DNA from: Seiridium cupressi
Taxonomy: Eukaryota; Ascomycota; Sordariomycetes; Amphisphaeriales; Sporocadaceae
DNA: 64,000 nt
Direction: 5' to 3'
NCBI GenBank assembly: GCA_036674765.1
Contig: JARVKI010000102.1
Coordinates: 1-64,000 of the forward strand
Under the pieces are notes generated by a model that saw only the letters and a program-made list of their open reading frames with translations, was not told the DNA's origin and made no database searches. Numbering within the stretch: position 1 is the first letter of the stretch; every line of letters starts with the position of its first letter. Both the position numbers and the translations under genes were made by a program. Positions 11,465 through 22,798 of this stretch are shown here, piece after piece.

Positions 11465-12783
11465 TTAGGCACTCGACAGGCGCTGAACTTCCGAGAGATA
11501 GAATCGGAGATCATCCGGCTTAACCCATGGTGTTATACCTACAGACGAATGTATTAGTGGAAGTCTTATCGGAATAGAGAAATAAATGCCACATACCATG
11601 ACCAAGATTGGCGACCCATCCCTTTTTGCCGCCGCCGAATCCCTTCACCATATGCTCGACAGTTGATGTTATGTTTTCATGTGTTCCGTAGAGTATAGCA
11701 GGATCCGCGTTACCTTGGAAAACCACAGGCCTATTGCCGCGGATCTTGACAGCCTCAGCTGGATCTGTACACCAATCAAGTCCCACGACGTTATAGCCAA
11801 GGTCACACGCCGAGTCGAGCATGGCAGTGGCGCCTTTTGGAAACACGATCATTGGCACTCGTTCTAGCCCCATCTCTTTGAGTCTCAGGGGTAGATGCTT
11901 GGCGATGTATGCCAAGTAGGGCTCGCTGAAGACTTTGAAAGCAGATGGTGATAATTCGCCAGCATTGGAGTCAAAGACTTGGATGAGCTAGGAAATATGT
12001 GGTCAGTCGAGCGAGAGTCAATGTATGAATGGTGAACGCACCTGAGCACCAGCCTTGACTTGGAGGGCAAGATACTCGACACAAACTTCAGATATCTTCT
12101 GCAGCATAGCTCTTGAGGCTTCTGCGTATTTATAGATCCAGGTCTTGCTTTCCCTGTTCGTCTTTGAGTCGTTGCCAACCATGTAACACAGCAGGGTCCA
12201 GGGAGCGCCGCAGAAGCCAATCAAGGGAACTCTCCCGTTCAGCTTCTTTCTCGTCAAAGTGATAGCCTTGTAGACATAGTCCAGCTCCGCCGCGACGTCG
12301 ACGTTCTTCTCCAAGACCTTGCTGTACTGGCCGTCGTCTGGTGAGGTCAAGGGCTGAGGGAAGTGCGGGCCCTTCTTGTCGATCATCTCGACTGCCATGC
12401 CCATGGCCTGCGGTATCACCAGAATATCGGAGAATATGATGGAGGCATCGAGGAGGCCTTCGAATCGCTCAATGGGCTGGAGTGTGAGGGTCGAGGCGAC
12501 CTCGGGGTCGCGACAGCATTCGAAGAAGTCTCGGCCGCCCTTGGCTTCGTGGTATTCGGGAAGATATCGTCCAGCTGAGAAGCAATCAGCCGGGCCCGGT
12601 GCCATCAACATCACAAGACATACCCTGCCTCATGATCCAGATTGGGGCTCGTTCAACATCTTGGCCTGGGTGTATCTCAGTTTAGCATGGCAAGACAGGG
12701 CATTGAGAGCTCGTTGGTTTCCAGTTACCCCAGGCAGTCCTCAGAATGAGGTCATTCTTCAATGGCGGGAAATCGTGGGCCAT
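11465..12783 (-). CDS. HEM12: uroporphyrinogen decarboxylase
   Basis: CDS complement(join(11465..11538,11597..11987,12042..12574,12624..12665,12729..12783)), 364 residues, close to the 362 of yeast Hem12. It decarboxylates the four acetate side chains of uroporphyrinogen III to give coproporphyrinogen III, a cytosolic step of heme synthesis. Visible marks: the start [15 protein letters not shown], signature 1 [16 protein letters not shown] formed by joining a 42-nt exon 2 to exon 3, the catalytic-Asp loop [12 protein letters not shown], signature 2 [14 protein letters not shown], and the [15 protein letters not shown] and NLGHGI loops. All four introns are GT-AG, 49-63 nt. The gene is convergent with the acetyltransferase and divergent from the helical-repeat gene upstream. 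Confidence 0.97.
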
Positions 12784-13335
12784 GGTGATGTCGAGGGCAA
12801 TCCGGAGAGAAGAAGACGGTGGAATAGTCACACTTGAGACACCAGTAGAACAAAAGGCGTGAGTGTTCATGACAGCCCCGCGCCTACTGAAGCTTTATTC
12901 GAAAAGGATCACGGCGTCGGCAAACAACAAGTACCCCGCTAAAAGCAGCCCTCAGTGTCTAGTCCAGTCCAGTCCAGTGCCTTGCAGCGCTACAATACCC
13001 CGGCATCATTCAGCGTCAGCACCGCCCGCCCGCCAATGAAAGGGACATGGGTGTCACTAGCGCAGCAGCCGCAAATGGCGGGTGCAGTGGCAGCTAGCTT
13101 GGCTTTGCCGACCACCGATTAGCGATAGCTTCATGACAGCCCTTCCACAATTTCTTGTCGTTCCCGTACTGGATTGCCGCGACTTGGGACGCGCTGTTGA
13201 AGCTCGCCACACCATCTCTCCATTTCAACACATGCCCAATTGGACATGTACCGACAATAAGAACCCTCCCAAGTCAATTGAGGAGGACGGCACCCCTTTC
13301 CGACCCGACGCCGTCGCTCACTCCTGCCCTCGCCC
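12784..13335. promoter_or_regulatory. divergent promoter interval HEM12 / helical-repeat gene
   Basis: These 552 bases separate the start codons of two divergently transcribed genes. They contain a short tandem GTCCA run near 12960-12977 and no supported ORF. Both genes must be controlled from here. A shared regulatory element is possible, since heme synthesis and mitochondrial function are often coordinated, but none is identifiable by eye. Confidence 0.5.
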
Positions 13336-15573
13336 ATGGCTCTGCCACAATCCCAATGTTGCCGAGTCATCCACCGCCAGCTCCGATCGCCATGTGATGG
13401 TTCTCTAATACCAGAAAGCGCGCTAGCCAGTGCTTTCGAACAATTGTGCTCCGTGTCGAGAGGAGCCAGCCGCCGCAATGGCTCCAATGTTCCGGGCCCG
13501 CTGGAGAGCCGGAGGCGGATGGGCAAAAGACATATGGGAGAGTTGAACTTTGGCCATCTGAATGCACCCGCTCCTTTCTGGGAGATTGCGAATGCCGTTG
13601 ACCTCACGCAGTGGAGATGGGCGCCACCAACCTCTGCCGAGAATAGGCATTCCCAGCGGGAGGCTGATTCTCAACCTTTCCTCGCCTCCATACAGAGCTG
13701 GCTTGCGAGAGCGTCGAATTCCCCGAGCACACCTTTGGGTACGACAGCCACGGAGGACATTCAAGAGACCTATACTCCGCAAGTGGTGGCAATGGAAGCC
13801 GTTGCGCAGGCCTCGCCCACTGGTAGCATGCGGTCGGTCAATCGGGCTGTGACAACCCCTTTGCGAAGATTGCCATCGGAACATATGAGCCGCATAATGG
13901 AAGAGGCAGATGAGCTCACGAGGCAAGGACTCAGTACCATATTCTCAAGAAACATTGCCAACGGATCATCGAGCCAAAACTTGGCCCTGGACAGCTTCTG
14001 CGATGGGCTGAAAACGGCCATAGCTCAAGGAACGACATCACGGGATGTCCTTCGTATCTTCTTAAATCGTATCACGAAGGAGACATACGCTGCAACGGAT
14101 GCTTCTGGCCATGGTCCTTCAAAGAAACACTATGGCAGCCAGTTGCTTCGCGTGTACACTGCTGTACTTGACGGGCTTTGTGTGGACAGCCAAGGACGCC
14201 ACGAGCATTTTGATCACTACCACAGTGTCTATGCTACGCTTCTGGACAAGACTGCGCAACTCGAGATTAACAGCCTTCGTTTATTCCAGCGGATCATGGC
14301 CAATGTTCCCGCTGAAAGCATCTGGCGGTGCAAGAATGAGATCGCTTCCAACATTCATGCGTCCCTAGTCGCACTTAGTCGCCCTGTCGCTTTCTCTCAC
14401 CGCGTCGTTGACGGCAAGGAACGGGCCAATATCATCCGCCAAGTCAACAAAATGGCAGGCTCTCTCAAAAGCCTCAGCTCAGAGACACCGTTCCAGCGTA
14501 ACATTCTAGAAAGAATCACGCAGCGTCTCGCTGGTCAACAGGAGATGGGCTTGGAAGGAGAAGAGCAGTGCAGCTCCGAGTTGTTACGTTTCAGCTGGTT
14601 GCACCTGCTTGCTCGGCTACCTCAAGTTGAAACTGGATATCTGGCTAGTGCTTGCAATGCACTGGATTCAAGCCCATCTATTGAGCCATTGGCACAGAGA
14701 CAAATTTGCGAACTCTTCCTGGCAAGAATCAACAGTCGCTACTCAGTGAAAGATATGGCAGACCTGTATAACCGGCTAAAATTCTCTTCAGAGTCTTATT
14801 GTTATGCTGCAATTAGCTACAGACTCTGGACAACGGGCCAGCAGCGCTACGTGAAGATGCTTGCCAACCTACTTCAACGTCTTGGACGGCAACAGGACGT
14901 GAGACATGTGGTTTATGGATTGAGAAACAAGGTCCACAACGAATCCAGACCGCTAGCAAATCTAGCCATTGGCCTTGGTCATCCACAATTGGCGCTCTGG
15001 GTGTATATTAGGTATCACCAAAGTCGTTGGAAGTCTAGGAAATTCTGGAATACAGCGTTTGCTCAAGAGACTCTTGATAAGTTGCTTGAGTTCAGAGAAA
15101 TGAAATCTGAGAAACTTCTTGATGCTCTCCGGATATTTCCTGGTTCGGATCGGGGTCGAAGACATACACGGCTGGAAAGCATGGGCCCAGCCCAAGGCAA
15201 CCCAGACCCCCCTGCCAGGAGGAAACCACGTATCCTTCCGCAACGGCGCGTACGGCAGACTGAGAAGGTCGCCTCTGCACTCGCTCGCGCGCGGTATCTC
15301 TCGGAAAGAACTGCTCTGGCGCGTATCTCTCGTTGCATCAAGTTCCTTCAGAGCCATAACGCCTCGATACCACCACAGGTCCTCCGTGCTCTCTTCGACA
15401 TTGTCACAAGGGATCTTGCGGCCGGAAAGCCTGGACGTACGGCCCGATTGAAATGGTTCCTGAGTTTGTTGCTCAAGGAAACCGACATTAAAAACGTCTT
15501 GGAGGTTGGACGAGCCCTAATCAAGTGGAGAGGTCTACTATATCCGACCCAGGGACGGCAGCGTAGGTCATAG
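13336..15573 (+). CDS. helical-repeat (PPR-like) protein, probably mitochondrial
   Basis: A single open frame of 745 residues. Residues about 180-600 are a succession of amphipathic helix pairs (for example SYCYAAISYRLWTTGQQRY and LANLAIGLGHPQLALWVYIR), spaced like the repeats of fungal pentatricopeptide/RNA-processing factors. A basic linker (around residues 605-650) precedes a final helical block. The N-terminal 110 residues are Arg/Ser-rich and poor in acidic residues, compatible with mitochondrial targeting, although I cannot fix the exact start. A Met-Ala-Pro-Met-Phe-Arg stretch in another frame near 13478 also looks presequence-like, so an unrecognised 5' intron is possible. I do not recognise a specific orthologue; assignment to organellar RNA metabolism is inference from the fold type. 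Confidence 0.65.
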   Translation: MALPQSQCCRVIHRQLRSPCDGSLIPESALASAFEQLCSVSRGASRRNGSNVPGPLESRRRMGKRHMGELNFGHLNAPAPFWEIANAVDLTQWRWAPPTSAENRHSQREADSQPFLASIQSWLARASNSPSTPLGTTATEDIQETYTPQVVAMEAVAQASPTGSMRSVNRAVTTPLRRLPSEHMSRIMEEADELTRQGLSTIFSRNIANGSSSQNLALDSFCDGLKTAIAQGTTSRDVLRIFLNRITKETYAATDASGHGPSKKHYGSQLLRVYTAVLDGLCVDSQGRHEHFDHYHSVYATLLDKTAQLEINSLRLFQRIMANVPAESIWRCKNEIASNIHASLVALSRPVAFSHRVVDGKERANIIRQVNKMAGSLKSLSSETPFQRNILERITQRLAGQQEMGLEGEEQCSSELLRFSWLHLLARLPQVETGYLASACNALDSSPSIEPLAQRQICELFLARINSRYSVKDMADLYNRLKFSSESYCYAAISYRLWTTGQQRYVKMLANLLQRLGRQQDVRHVVYGLRNKVHNESRPLANLAIGLGHPQLALWVYIRYHQSRWKSRKFWNTAFAQETLDKLLEFREMKSEKLLDALRIFPGSDRGRRHTRLESMGPAQGNPDPPARRKPRILPQRRVRQTEKVASALARARYLSERTALARISRCIKFLQSHNASIPPQVLRALFDIVTRDLAAGKPGRTARLKWFLSLLLKETDIKNVLEVGRALIKWRGLLYPTQGRQRRS

Positions 15574-16564
15574 AGCTGGCGTTATGTGGCGTTCTAGGGG
15601 TTGGCCTGGTATTCAACAAGGTTTACTATAGGCAATGACAGACGGGAAGAAGGCGACGGAGCGAGCACTTGATCAGTGAGCTAAAGGAAATGCAGGGCGA
15701 CCCTAGGTCTGAGTGGCTGCATCTAGAGATGGCCCCGGGGATGCATTAGGGCTGCGTGTATATAGATCCATACCAATATCAGAAAGATGCAAACTTCAAC
15801 GGAGACGGCAGCACGAGGGCATCTGAAGCAATGCGAATGGTTGGTCAGTTCTCCGACACCCATCGCTAGGCGGCGGGCTGCTAGGTAATGATTGGCACTG
15901 GGGGTATTTGCGAGTTGGTAAAAAGGGCCAGCCTGTGCCTGTCCTTCGTTGCACAGCAGTCGGATCTCGTGAGATTTCGCACCCTCGGCTCCCCTGCCAG
16001 CCTTTCAGATGGTCGACGGCTGCAGCCAAGCTTGCCTTATCTCGATACGGCACCATCTGCTATACGCCATCAAGGGTTCGGTCCTCTGGCCCCCGCCAAG
16101 TGGCCGCGCCGCCAGTGTTCCTTCAGACGAGCTTTCCACCCCTCTGCCGACCACAGAACCGGCCGACTAGCAGCCCGTACCCGTAAGGGCCGACTCCCTT
16201 CGCATCCACGTGAGTCCGAGACATGAAGCGCCAAGTTGACAAACGAGACATGACGCTCATCATCTCAGCAACGTGGAGTGGCTGGAAGCATGCCGACAGA
16301 GCGCGAGTCGGACACCTCGTGATTGGCCGCCACGAAACTCAAAGCTGGCGACGAGATCAGTCGGCGCAAGGACGAATCCCGTGTATTGCCCCCCTCCCCC
16401 AACAAGCCCAGGCGTTACTTGCTGCATTAAGCAGGGAGGGTCTTTTTATTCTCACGGTTTCTATTTCACTTCTTCCCTACATCCACCACCAGTCTCCCTC
16501 GCGCTACGCGCTACACGTTGAGGCAAGCCAACCCTGCATGTATATCCGTGTGAACAAGTGTGAA

Positions 16565-16588
16565 GGAGAGAGAGAGAGAGAGAGAGAG
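16565..16588. repeat. GA dinucleotide microsatellite
   Basis: An uninterrupted GA/AG run of about 24 nt, followed by further purine-rich sequence and a GT-rich patch (GTGTTGTGTGTGTGTG, around 16622-16637). It lies in non-coding DNA upstream of the transcription factor gene. Confidence 0.9.
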
Positions 16589-16744
16589 TAGGAGAGTGAG
16601 AGAGGGAAGAGAGAGGCAGAGCGTGTTGTGTGTGTGTGACCCCACGTTAAAAGTCTTGCACAACCATACCTCAGTTGGACGGCGGGGGGTAGTGCATCCT
16701 CCTACGGACGACGATAATTATAGGATCTATCTACCCTAGCCTCT

Positions 16745-16844
16745 NNNNNNNNNNNNNNNNNNNNNNNNNNNNNNNNNNNNNNNNNNNNNNNNNNNNNNNN
16801 NNNNNNNNNNNNNNNNNNNNNNNNNNNNNNNNNNNNNNNNNNNN
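16745..16844. other. assembly gap (100 N)
   Basis: Exactly 100 N, directly adjoining a perfect hexanucleotide repeat. The repeat is the likely cause of the assembly break, so the true repeat is probably longer than shown. Confidence 0.97.
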
Positions 16845-16926
16845 GCTTCTGCTTCTGCTTCTGCTTCTGCTTCTGCTTCTGCTTCTGCTTCTGCTTCTGC
16901 TTCTGCTTCTGCTTCTGCTTCTGCTT
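16845..16926. repeat. (GCTTCT)n hexanucleotide microsatellite
   Basis: About 13.7 perfect copies of GCTTCT, truncated on the left by the gap. Read on the minus strand it would encode Gln-Lys or Glu-Ala dipeptide repeats, but no gene context supports coding. It sits about 400 nt before the Zn2Cys6 start codon. Confidence 0.93.
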
Positions 16927-17326
16927 CAGGCTCGGCACCTGCACCTGCATATCCGCCTGCCTTGAGCATCCATGCAACGGCCAGGGAGTGCGTTGTGAGC
17001 CCTTGCCCGCAAGCACGCGAGAACAAACCAAAACCAGAACAAAAAAACAGGGGACTTGGGGTTGCTCTATGTGGTGCGGCTTGACTCGAAGCGCTCTCGC
17101 CAGATTATATACGAACACAAACATCCCCGCCGAATCTTGCAGATCGCCCGCACCACCTACCCGCAGCTTTTACGTCCGTATCGCCAGTGCCTAGCCTGCG
17201 AAATACCCCACGACCTCTTCGGCTCATTCCTGCAATAGCCAAATAAATTGGCCCTCGCCATTTCCAGCAACCTGGTTACTGGTTGGATCTGGCATAGATC
17301 TGACCCCAATGGGCCTATGAGAATTG

Positions 17327-20142
17327 ATGTATCATTATCCACAGCCGGCGGCGCAGACGCAGACGCAGACACCGGGCTTCCAGGCCCAACGTGCAGCAGA
17401 ACTGAGGCCCGACCTCGCGCCAGAGGACTGCGCGCCAGCCATCATGGACCACCACCCGGACCAGCCTGCTCCCGGACTGGACGCCGGCCCCAATGCGAGA
17501 GCGGCGGCGGCGTCGGCGGCGGCAGCAGCGGCAGCGGCAGCGGCTATGAAGCCCATTCGCCGCCGCAACCGCATGATCAACAGCTGCCTCGAGTGCCGCA
17601 AGCGGAAACTGAAGTGCAGCAAGACCTCGCCATCGTGCATGAACTGCCTCAAGTCGGGCCGCGACTGCCTGTACATTGGCCCCAAGCTCGACGAGGCGTC
17701 GCAGCTGCGCCTGGCCGAGATCAAGGAGAAGCAGGGCTCGCTGGAGCGCCAGCTCGAGAGAGACGTTGCCAAGTCGACGACGTCGAAAAGCGCCCTGCAG
17801 CAGCGCATTCTGGCCGACGAGGTCGAGGACGACTACGACGAGGAGCGCGACCTGGAGGCCACGCCCCTGGTGGCCCTGGACATGACCTATGAGGACGATG
17901 CAGACGGCGGCACCGACGAGATGATTGATCTGGGCATCCAAATCGGCAGGATGCGCATCACGGAAAGAATTGGGGGCCTTTCCCGGCCTAGATTATCAGA
18001 AGAGGTAGGTGCTGCACGCCTGGCTGCACGCCTGCATTGGCATACGAGCTACCCACGGCATGCTCTAGTTGAAGCTTGTTGACAACCCATGTGTCTAGTT
18101 GTCCGCCGGTCTTTCGGGCCAACGCTCGCCAGGGCCGCCGCCCAGCTACGCCGGCACCCCGACTGGCGGCATGCCCCCAGGAATGGGCCCACCACACGGC
18201 CTCGATAGTGTGTCGGACGGCGGCACGTCCGAGATGTCCATGCCCGACTTCCTCAAGCCCGGCGCTCAGTTCCTGGCCCCCGGAAGTGGCTTTTTCTTTG
18301 GCCAAGTCGTCGAGCAGCCGTCGATTCTTTCCTTCCTGCCCCACCGGCCTGCCGCCGACAGGCTGATGAGGCAGTATTTCTCCTCTGTTCATCCCATTGC
18401 ACCTTGCTGCCACCGCCCGACGCTGGAGAACGTATATGCCAATTTCTGGGAAGAGATCAACGCCAACTACGAGCCACGGGCATCGACGCAGGCCGTCATC
18501 TTCGCCGCGCTCTTCAGCGGCGCCGTGGCAATGGACGAGAACGTGGTGCTGCGGGAGCTGGGCGGCTTTCCCAAAGGCAACTGGATGGCGAGTCTGAAGA
18601 TGGGGACCGAGACGGCGCTGAGTAAATCTAATTTCCTGCGGACGACCAAGGTTGAAACCATGCAGGCTTTCATCATGTACATGGTAAGTAAGCAGTGTGG
18701 TCCAGTCAGCCCGAGGACACGCTAACGCCGGTGAAAGCTACCGTTGTGCAGAGCAGAGGTCTCACGGGCGCATTCGGTCCTGGTCGGCGCGGCGGTGAGA
18801 ATGGCCGAATGCATGGGATTGCATCGGGATGGCGAAGCGTATGGGCTAACGCCGCTGGAGACCCACGTGCGCCGCCTGATCTGGCACCAGCTCTGCTTCC
18901 TAGATGTCCGGACGTGCGAGGCTCAGGGTCCAAAGCCCGTGATCAGGAGGGACGACTACGACACAAAGCTGCCCCTCAACTGCGACGAGAATGAATTGAC
19001 CCACGCGACCGTCTCGCCCGAGCCCTCGGACCACTGGACGACCAACACACTGGCCCTGATACGGTTTGAGATTAACGAGATGATGCGGATCATATGGCTC
19101 GACAGGCGGCGGCTGGAAATGAGAAAGACAACGCTGACTGCTGTCCTGACCAAGATTGAAAACTTCCGGCGGCGCATGTCAGAGAAGTACGACCACCTGC
19201 TGGATGTAAGCCAGCCAGTACAGCGCTACGCAAAGTGTGTCATGTATCTCTTGACCTACCGCCTTCACGTCATGGTGCTTCACCCGTATCACTCCAACGC
19301 GGCAAATCCGATGCCTCCCCGTCTCAGCTCGCTGCTCATAACCTCGGGGATCCTGATCTGCGAGCTTGCCATACAGCTGGAGACAAACCCGAGCTTCCAG
19401 GAGTGGGCCTGGTACTTGGGAGCCTACTTTCAATACCAGATCGCGCTTCTCCTGGCCACCGAGGTCTACTTCCGCCCCATGTCGCGGGAGGCAGACCGGA
19501 TCTGGGCGTGCCTGGACTACGTCTTCGGCATGGACCGTAGACTGCCGCCCGAGGTCAAGGGCCCACAGCTGCTGGCCGAAGTCCAGGGGAAGACGGCCGT
19601 GTACATGCGCATGCGCAAGATGCGCGGCCCCAGCAGCACCAGCAGGGCCCAGACGTCGGTGAGCGTGGTTGGAGGGACGAGCAGGGCCAACTCGGTTGCC
19701 TCCATGGGGGGTTACTCGCAGCACATGTCGCCCGCTCCAAGCACCAAGATGGAGTCCATGGCCACACCGCCGCCCGTGCAGCCGGGCATGCCGCACGCCC
19801 AACAACCGCAGATGGTGTTCGCCGGCGTCTCGGACGGTCAGGCCTTATGGGGCCTGCCGCCCGCGCATCACGACAGTCCCGGGAGCAGTGACACGTCGAG
19901 CGTGGGTCATACACAAGGCATAAACTTGGCAGTGCCTCCTGCGGCGGCGGGCAACATTATGGATACCATCGATTGGGTACGTTCTGCGCTTGGTAGATGG
20001 TGCCGGACAAGGCATCGCGTTTTTGCTAACGACCTGACAGGATACCATGTATGCCCTTTTCCCCAATGATCCAACCACAGGCGGGCTAAGTATTCAGGGC
20101 TACCACGATCCGAATTTTGGCTTCCTGGGCTACCCTAGTTGA
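17327..20142 (+). CDS. Zn2Cys6 fungal-specific transcription factor
   Basis: CDS join(17327..18004,18099..18683,18738..19976,20041..20142), 867 residues; all introns are phase 0 and GT-AG. An in-frame stop at 17318-17320 supports the start. The zinc binuclear cluster spans residues 87-114 (C87-x2-C90-x6-C97-x6-C104-x2-C107-x6-C114) and is followed by an acidic/coiled segment. A polyalanine tract lies just before it, near residues 58-74. The middle carries the fungal_trans region: YFSSVHPIAPCCHRPTLENV, then RMAECMGLHRDGE and RRLIWHQLCFLD, the conserved core of this family. The C-terminal 150 residues are Ser/Pro/Gln-rich and disordered, ending in a short aromatic tail made by the last small exon. 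It should be a nuclear DNA-binding regulator; the target pathway is unknown and no obvious cluster surrounds it. Confidence 0.9.
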
Positions 20143-21093
20143 TGATACATGTAGCGGCTTTATACAATCTATACGGGGAACATGTGGACTGTACATAAAA
20201 TGCATAGTACGGAGTTTCTGTTTTCGGCGTTGCGATATATGGCCGGATAATATAAAGCGTAATGCCCTTGTATTCATTCATATCAGACGATACATGTCCC
20301 TCAGCCTCGTCCGTCCCTCTTGTTCCATCATCGGTGACTATCTCATATGTTGAGGAATCGAGAGTGGTGAGAATTTGATGGCAAACCACTTTACGTGAAA
20401 ATGAAAGGCAATTTCTGCCGCCCAGATTGAGCAAATGAAATGCCCATGTAGCCTCTGATACCTTCCAGATATAACAACAATTCCAACTGAGAGGATGGAG
20501 TAATTGCCCCAGGAACTGATAATAATCACCATGACAAGAAGCCGGTCATTAGGCGGCACAAATTCGGAGTCCATGTGCGCAGCCACTGATGAGGTGTGCA
20601 GCAACTCAGGAAATTTCCCACTTCTGGACTCACCCCTGGATCTGCGACTACATGATTACTAGCACGTGCTCGACAACATCCGCGTCCAGGTTGACCGAAT
20701 TCGCCTAGCTCAGGGCTAGCTGCGCTGTAGGAACGGAAGTAGGCTTGTGCGGGAGGACTGGAGCTACGAGCAGGCATACACACAAACTGATGAGATCCTT
20801 GGAAACATGGGTCGGCATGAAAGAAAAAAGAAAAAGGGGCACCAGGTCATGAAGCGGCAAAGGCACGCGGGTGAATTAGATGTTGGCAAAATTGCCGAAT
20901 CCGTGTCTTCGATATCCAGCTTGTGTCACAGAATAACAACAATACTCTGCAATATCTATCTATAGGAAATGATACTTTTTGCAGATCCATCCAATGCCCT
21001 ATTCCTCCAGTAATAGAAGCCTTTTCTTTCGTTTACTCGTTTTTATCTTCTTCCTCGGGCGCTCAGCCATCAGACAAGCCCATGGTCAATCCA
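20143..21093. other. convergent intergenic region
   Basis: About 950 bases between the ends of the transcription factor gene (+) and the F-box-like gene (-). It should hold both 3' untranslated regions. No ORF or motif is convincing. Confidence 0.5.
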
Positions 21094-21837
21094 TCAAGAG
21101 AGCACACTCATCAGTCCGACAGCCTTGCTCGTGTCGGGCACAACAGCAACCTCCCCATTTCCAAAATTGTAGTAGACGAATTTTCTGGGATGGGACCGCG
21201 GGCCCTCTCCCGTGAAAGGCACGACCCCGCTGCTCTCCGTGGCCAGAGGAATGCAAAGAACACGGTTCAGCGGGTACGTGGCCTGGCCGAGGGCCGAATA
21301 GGACGCCTCCTTTCTACCGTCGCTGTGTATGTGGTAGCAGACCCAGGAGGCAGCGGGCTCCTCGTCCTTCGCCGCATCCTCTGACGGACGGCTCCCGTGG
21401 AATGTCCGCCAGTGGACCGAATCTAAGCTGAGAGGTTCCTCATGTATGACCAGCGTCTTGAGCTTGGGGAACACGTCGAGGCCGGCGATGATGCTCTCCC
21501 ACGGCGCCGAGAGAGTGTACAGGCGGAAGAAGAGATGTTGGATGTGCTCCGCGGACCCAGCAGGCAGTATCTCGGGCAGCTGGAGCCGTGTGACGTATGA
21601 ACTGACGCGGCCCAAGGACCAGTAGAGGTCGAAAGCCTCGTTGTAGATGGTGTGGCAGGCCAGGAGGACTGGCCACGTCTTGTCCTTGCCCTTGCCTCGC
21701 TTATGTGCAAATCCCCCGAACCGGCCTGTAAGGAGGACCTTGGTGTCTTGAAAGAGGTGCCGGTACACCTGTAGGCGCAGTTCCGTGGGGAGGCCGAAGA
21801 AGGGCGCCGTCGCCATGGCTTGGTCACCCTGCGCCAT
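21094..21837 (-). CDS. F-box-like protein
   Basis: A single-exon frame of 247 residues. It opens, after a short leader, with FFGLPTELRLQVYRHLFQD, the Leu-Pro-x-Glu-Leu-Arg motif typical of the very numerous fungal F-box-like proteins that are often left as uncharacterised families. An LLACHTIYNEAFDLYWS helix, common in the same group, follows. F-box proteins usually recruit substrates to SCF ubiquitin ligases through Skp1; here the motif is short and the rest gives no substrate hint, so ubiquitin-ligase function is only possible. Two in-frame methionines (residues 1 and 8) could each start the protein. Same strand as the giant gene upstream, nearly 1 kb away. Confidence 0.72.
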   Translation of the reverse strand: MAQGDQAMATAPFFGLPTELRLQVYRHLFQDTKVLLTGRFGGFAHKRGKGKDKTWPVLLACHTIYNEAFDLYWSLGRVSSYVTRLQLPEILPAGSAEHIQHLFFRLYTLSAPWESIIAGLDVFPKLKTLVIHEEPLSLDSVHWRTFHGSRPSEDAAKDEEPAASWVCYHIHSDGRKEASYSALGQATYPLNRVLCIPLATESSGVVPFTGEGPRSHPRKFVYYNFGNGEVAVVPDTSKAVGLMSVLS

Positions 21838-22798
21838 GGCTGGGACACTGGCTGCCGTGATGATGGCCAGGACATTCTAAGGAGAAACAGAAAGAACTAG
21901 ACGTGTTCACCTGAAATCTTGACGCCTGGGCCCCTGTCAGCCGCCGTTGATCTGAGTCAGAATCTGGCTTTTTATGGTTAAGTTGCTCTATGAGCCCCTG
22001 GCAACAGACCCGTATATAAGTAAGCAGCCACTTCAGCTCGGCTTCACCGCCTTGAGAGCTCTCGAGAGTAAATTATCCCTGATTTGTGCATGTCGACTAC
22101 TGAACCCAATGTCCATGCAGGTGCGTGTGCGTCTGGTGCTGGTCAGAGTTGGGGATTACGCCAACTCTGGTGCTCACCCAATAAGGTTACATACAAGCTT
22201 CACCCAAGTTCAAACTTTGGCACTATAGTGCTCCGAGAAAGCCCTGTATCGTTTATGAACATCGGGGTCGGAAGGGACGAATATCGGGTTGACGTCGACT
22301 TTCGGTCCTAGACACAGTCTGGCCTGTTTTGTCCGGAAACATTTTCCTTTGTTCTCTTTGCGTGTCGCTTTAACCGACGGCCGGCGTAAAGCCTGGGCCT
22401 CAGAACTAGCTATTCGCTTGCGGCGAGTAGTAGAAATAGCATGGGTTGGTTCCAGTGCAGCATTATTAAAATTCAATCGTTCATGAATTAAGAAACTGCC
22501 GTGACTCATTACGTTTACACATTTCTCCCAAGGATGTGAGACCCTGCCAGACCAATACACACCAGAAAGAAAAACATAATGACATGCCCAATCTTCCAAC
22601 TCCCCAGGATATCATAAGAAAAATAACTTTCTCGCGAGGGGAAAGCAAGAAGGAAAAGGTATGCGAACTAAACCAAATAAAAAATGCACATGTAACCCAC
22701 CCAATCTTCCACCTCGTAAATCCATTTTTTGGTGTCCATCCTTCGTTCAAACGCTAATGTCATTTCTATCATGCAAAAGGAAGGCATCATTCGTGCTT
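21838..22798. other. intergenic region, no gene seen
   Basis: About 960 bases between two minus-strand genes, covering the 3' end of the leashin-like transcript and the promoter of the F-box-like gene. Overlapping short frames only; nothing recognisable. Confidence 0.5.

Larger units (their letters stand above)
15574..17326. other. intergenic region with microsatellites and an assembly gap
   Basis: About 1.75 kb upstream of the Zn2Cys6 gene. It contains a GA tract (16565-16588), a 100-N gap (16745-16844, the conventional length for a gap of unknown size) and a hexanucleotide repeat directly after the gap. Short ORFs around 15888-16226 show no motifs. Missing sequence here could include promoter or 5' leader of the downstream gene. 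Confidence 0.6.

Noticed and set aside
16702..17124. Lys-Gln / Glu-Ala repeat ORFs across the gap
   Set aside because: Products of the GCTTCT microsatellite and undefined bases; no flanking coding sequence.
17315..17941. 208-codon minus-strand ORF opposite the Zn2Cys6 exon
   Set aside because: GC-rich shadow of the genuine exon, whose zinc cluster and spliced continuation are clear.
20700..20725. CTAGCTCAGGGCTAGC resembling a tRNA A-box
   Set aside because: No matching B-box (GGTTCGA) downstream and no cloverleaf can be drawn.
21423..21875. Alternative 150-codon frame opposite register to the F-box-like gene
   Set aside because: Ser/Arg/Pro-rich out-of-frame reading; the chosen frame carries the LPTELRLQVY motif and starts and stops cleanly.
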